DNA of 64,000 bases from Luteimonas sp. FCS-9. Its GTDB lineage: Bacteria > Pseudomonadota > Gammaproteobacteria > Xanthomonadales > Xanthomonadaceae. This document shows positions 61,246 to 64,000 of the stretch, one piece after another. Position 1 is the first letter of the stretch; each line of letters starts with the position of its first letter. The stretch covers positions 124,001 to 188,000 of the forward strand of contig NZ_LASZ01000007.1 of the NCBI RefSeq assembly GCF_001014645.1. Direction: 5' to 3'. The translations under genes and the position numbers were made by a program. The notes beneath the pieces were generated by a model that had not been told where the DNA came from, did not search any database, and was given only the letters and a program-made list of their open reading frames with translations.

Positions 61246-61575
61246 ATGCATCGCCAACCCGAGACCGCCCACGCCGCCGAGCTCGGGGCCGAGTTCACTT
61301 CGTCCGCATCCAGTCCGCGCCCCAACGCGGACGTTCTCTCCCATCCTGATGACGACCGCGCCGCCCTGCCCCGCCGTCCGCGCCAGCCACGACGCTGTAC
61401 CGTCGGCGTCGACCATTACCCCGGCCGAGACCGCTACCGGGGCGACGACGAAGTGCCTTACCTGCGCTTGCGTGGGCTCTGGCTCGAAGCGTTGGGCTTT
61501 ACCGTCGGCACCCGCCTGCGGATCACCGCCGGCGCCGGCGTGCTGACGCTGACCGTCGACGGCACGGAGACCTGA
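61246..61575 (+). CDS. SymE-like toxin protein
   Basis: A 109-residue protein. The C-terminal half matches the SymE family: YRGDDEVPYLRLRGLWLEAL, GFTVGTRLRITAGAGVLTLT. SymE is an RNA-damaging toxin with an AbrB-like fold, controlled in E. coli by the antisense RNA SymR. GGAGGA lies 7 nt before the ATG at 61246. It is encoded 113 nt after the XAC0095-like gene and 1 nt before the next gene, so the three form one transcript. No antisense RNA candidate was identified. Confidence 0.75.
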   Translation: MHRQPETAHAAELGAEFTSSASSPRPNADVLSHPDDDRAALPRRPRQPRRCTVGVDHYPGRDRYRGDDEVPYLRLRGLWLEALGFTVGTRLRITAGAGVLTLTVDGTET

Positions 61576-61576
61576 C

Positions 61577-64000
<2,424 letters not shown>

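Overview
The window is high-GC DNA from a gammaproteobacterium, most likely of the Xanthomonadaceae/Lysobacteraceae (Lysobacter-, Luteimonas- or Xanthomonas-like). Supporting signs are a XAC0095-type protein, a monomeric NADP isocitrate dehydrogenase, two TonB-dependent receptors, and an ScfR-type regulator beside valine-catabolic genes. Genus and species cannot be fixed from the window.

Layout. 1-3665: valine-degradation genes (acyl-CoA dehydrogenase, cut by the left edge, and mmsA) divergent from an ScfR regulator, with two matching operator-like sites between them. 3767-8494: subtilisin-like protease and trimeric autotransporter adhesin in one transcription unit. 8721-10837: histidine kinase and response regulator whose genes overlap tail to tail. 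11023-13777: metE behind a cobalamin riboswitch, with its ribosome binding site inside a hairpin. 13820-20882: azoreductase/LysR, hydrolase/CGNR regulator with duplicated palindromes, three short-chain dehydrogenases (two with Tat leaders) and an HxlR regulator.

20915-30812 is an accessory island of visibly lower GC. It starts with a frameshifted IS3-family element that truncates an acetyltransferase gene and ends at three 22-bp tandem repeats that form the tail of a core gene. Inside are an operon of XRE regulator, ImmA/IrrE-like peptidase, PIN-like protein, unknown protein and acetyltransferase; a divergent sce7726-type gene convergent with a Beta/sce7725-type gene; a LysR remnant; a large protein combining a PD-(D/E)XK-like motif with a vWA-like metal site; and a HEPN/RES-type toxin gene. 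The content looks like defence or toxin-antitoxin cargo.

30735-47313 is a mostly minus-strand carbohydrate locus: citrate-lyase-like aldolase, Kelch-SSS symporter fusion, LysR regulator, TonB receptor, serine hydrolase, ribokinase-family kinase, glycosidase-like/SUMF1-like fusion, GH127 glycosidase, CoA transferase, transaldolase and acid phosphatase. 47485-52462 holds two exported M20 amidohydrolases, an intergenic repeat array, queF, a LysM protein and a lipoprotein. 52595-54357 is hipBA with three evenly spaced operators. 55089-58003 is a TonB receptor flanked by an intact and a broken copy of one small membrane-protein gene. 58464-59891 encodes a SEFIR-domain protein. 60304-61843 is a compact unit in which a structured leader precedes a XAC0095-like protein, a SymE-like toxin and a small homologue of the first protein. 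The window ends inside icd.

The least described parts are the leader/XAC0095/SymE unit, the island genes (especially the nuclease-vWA fusion and the sce7726/Beta pair beside the XRE-ImmA-PIN operon), and the palindrome pairs at 2186-2275 and 16875-16947.
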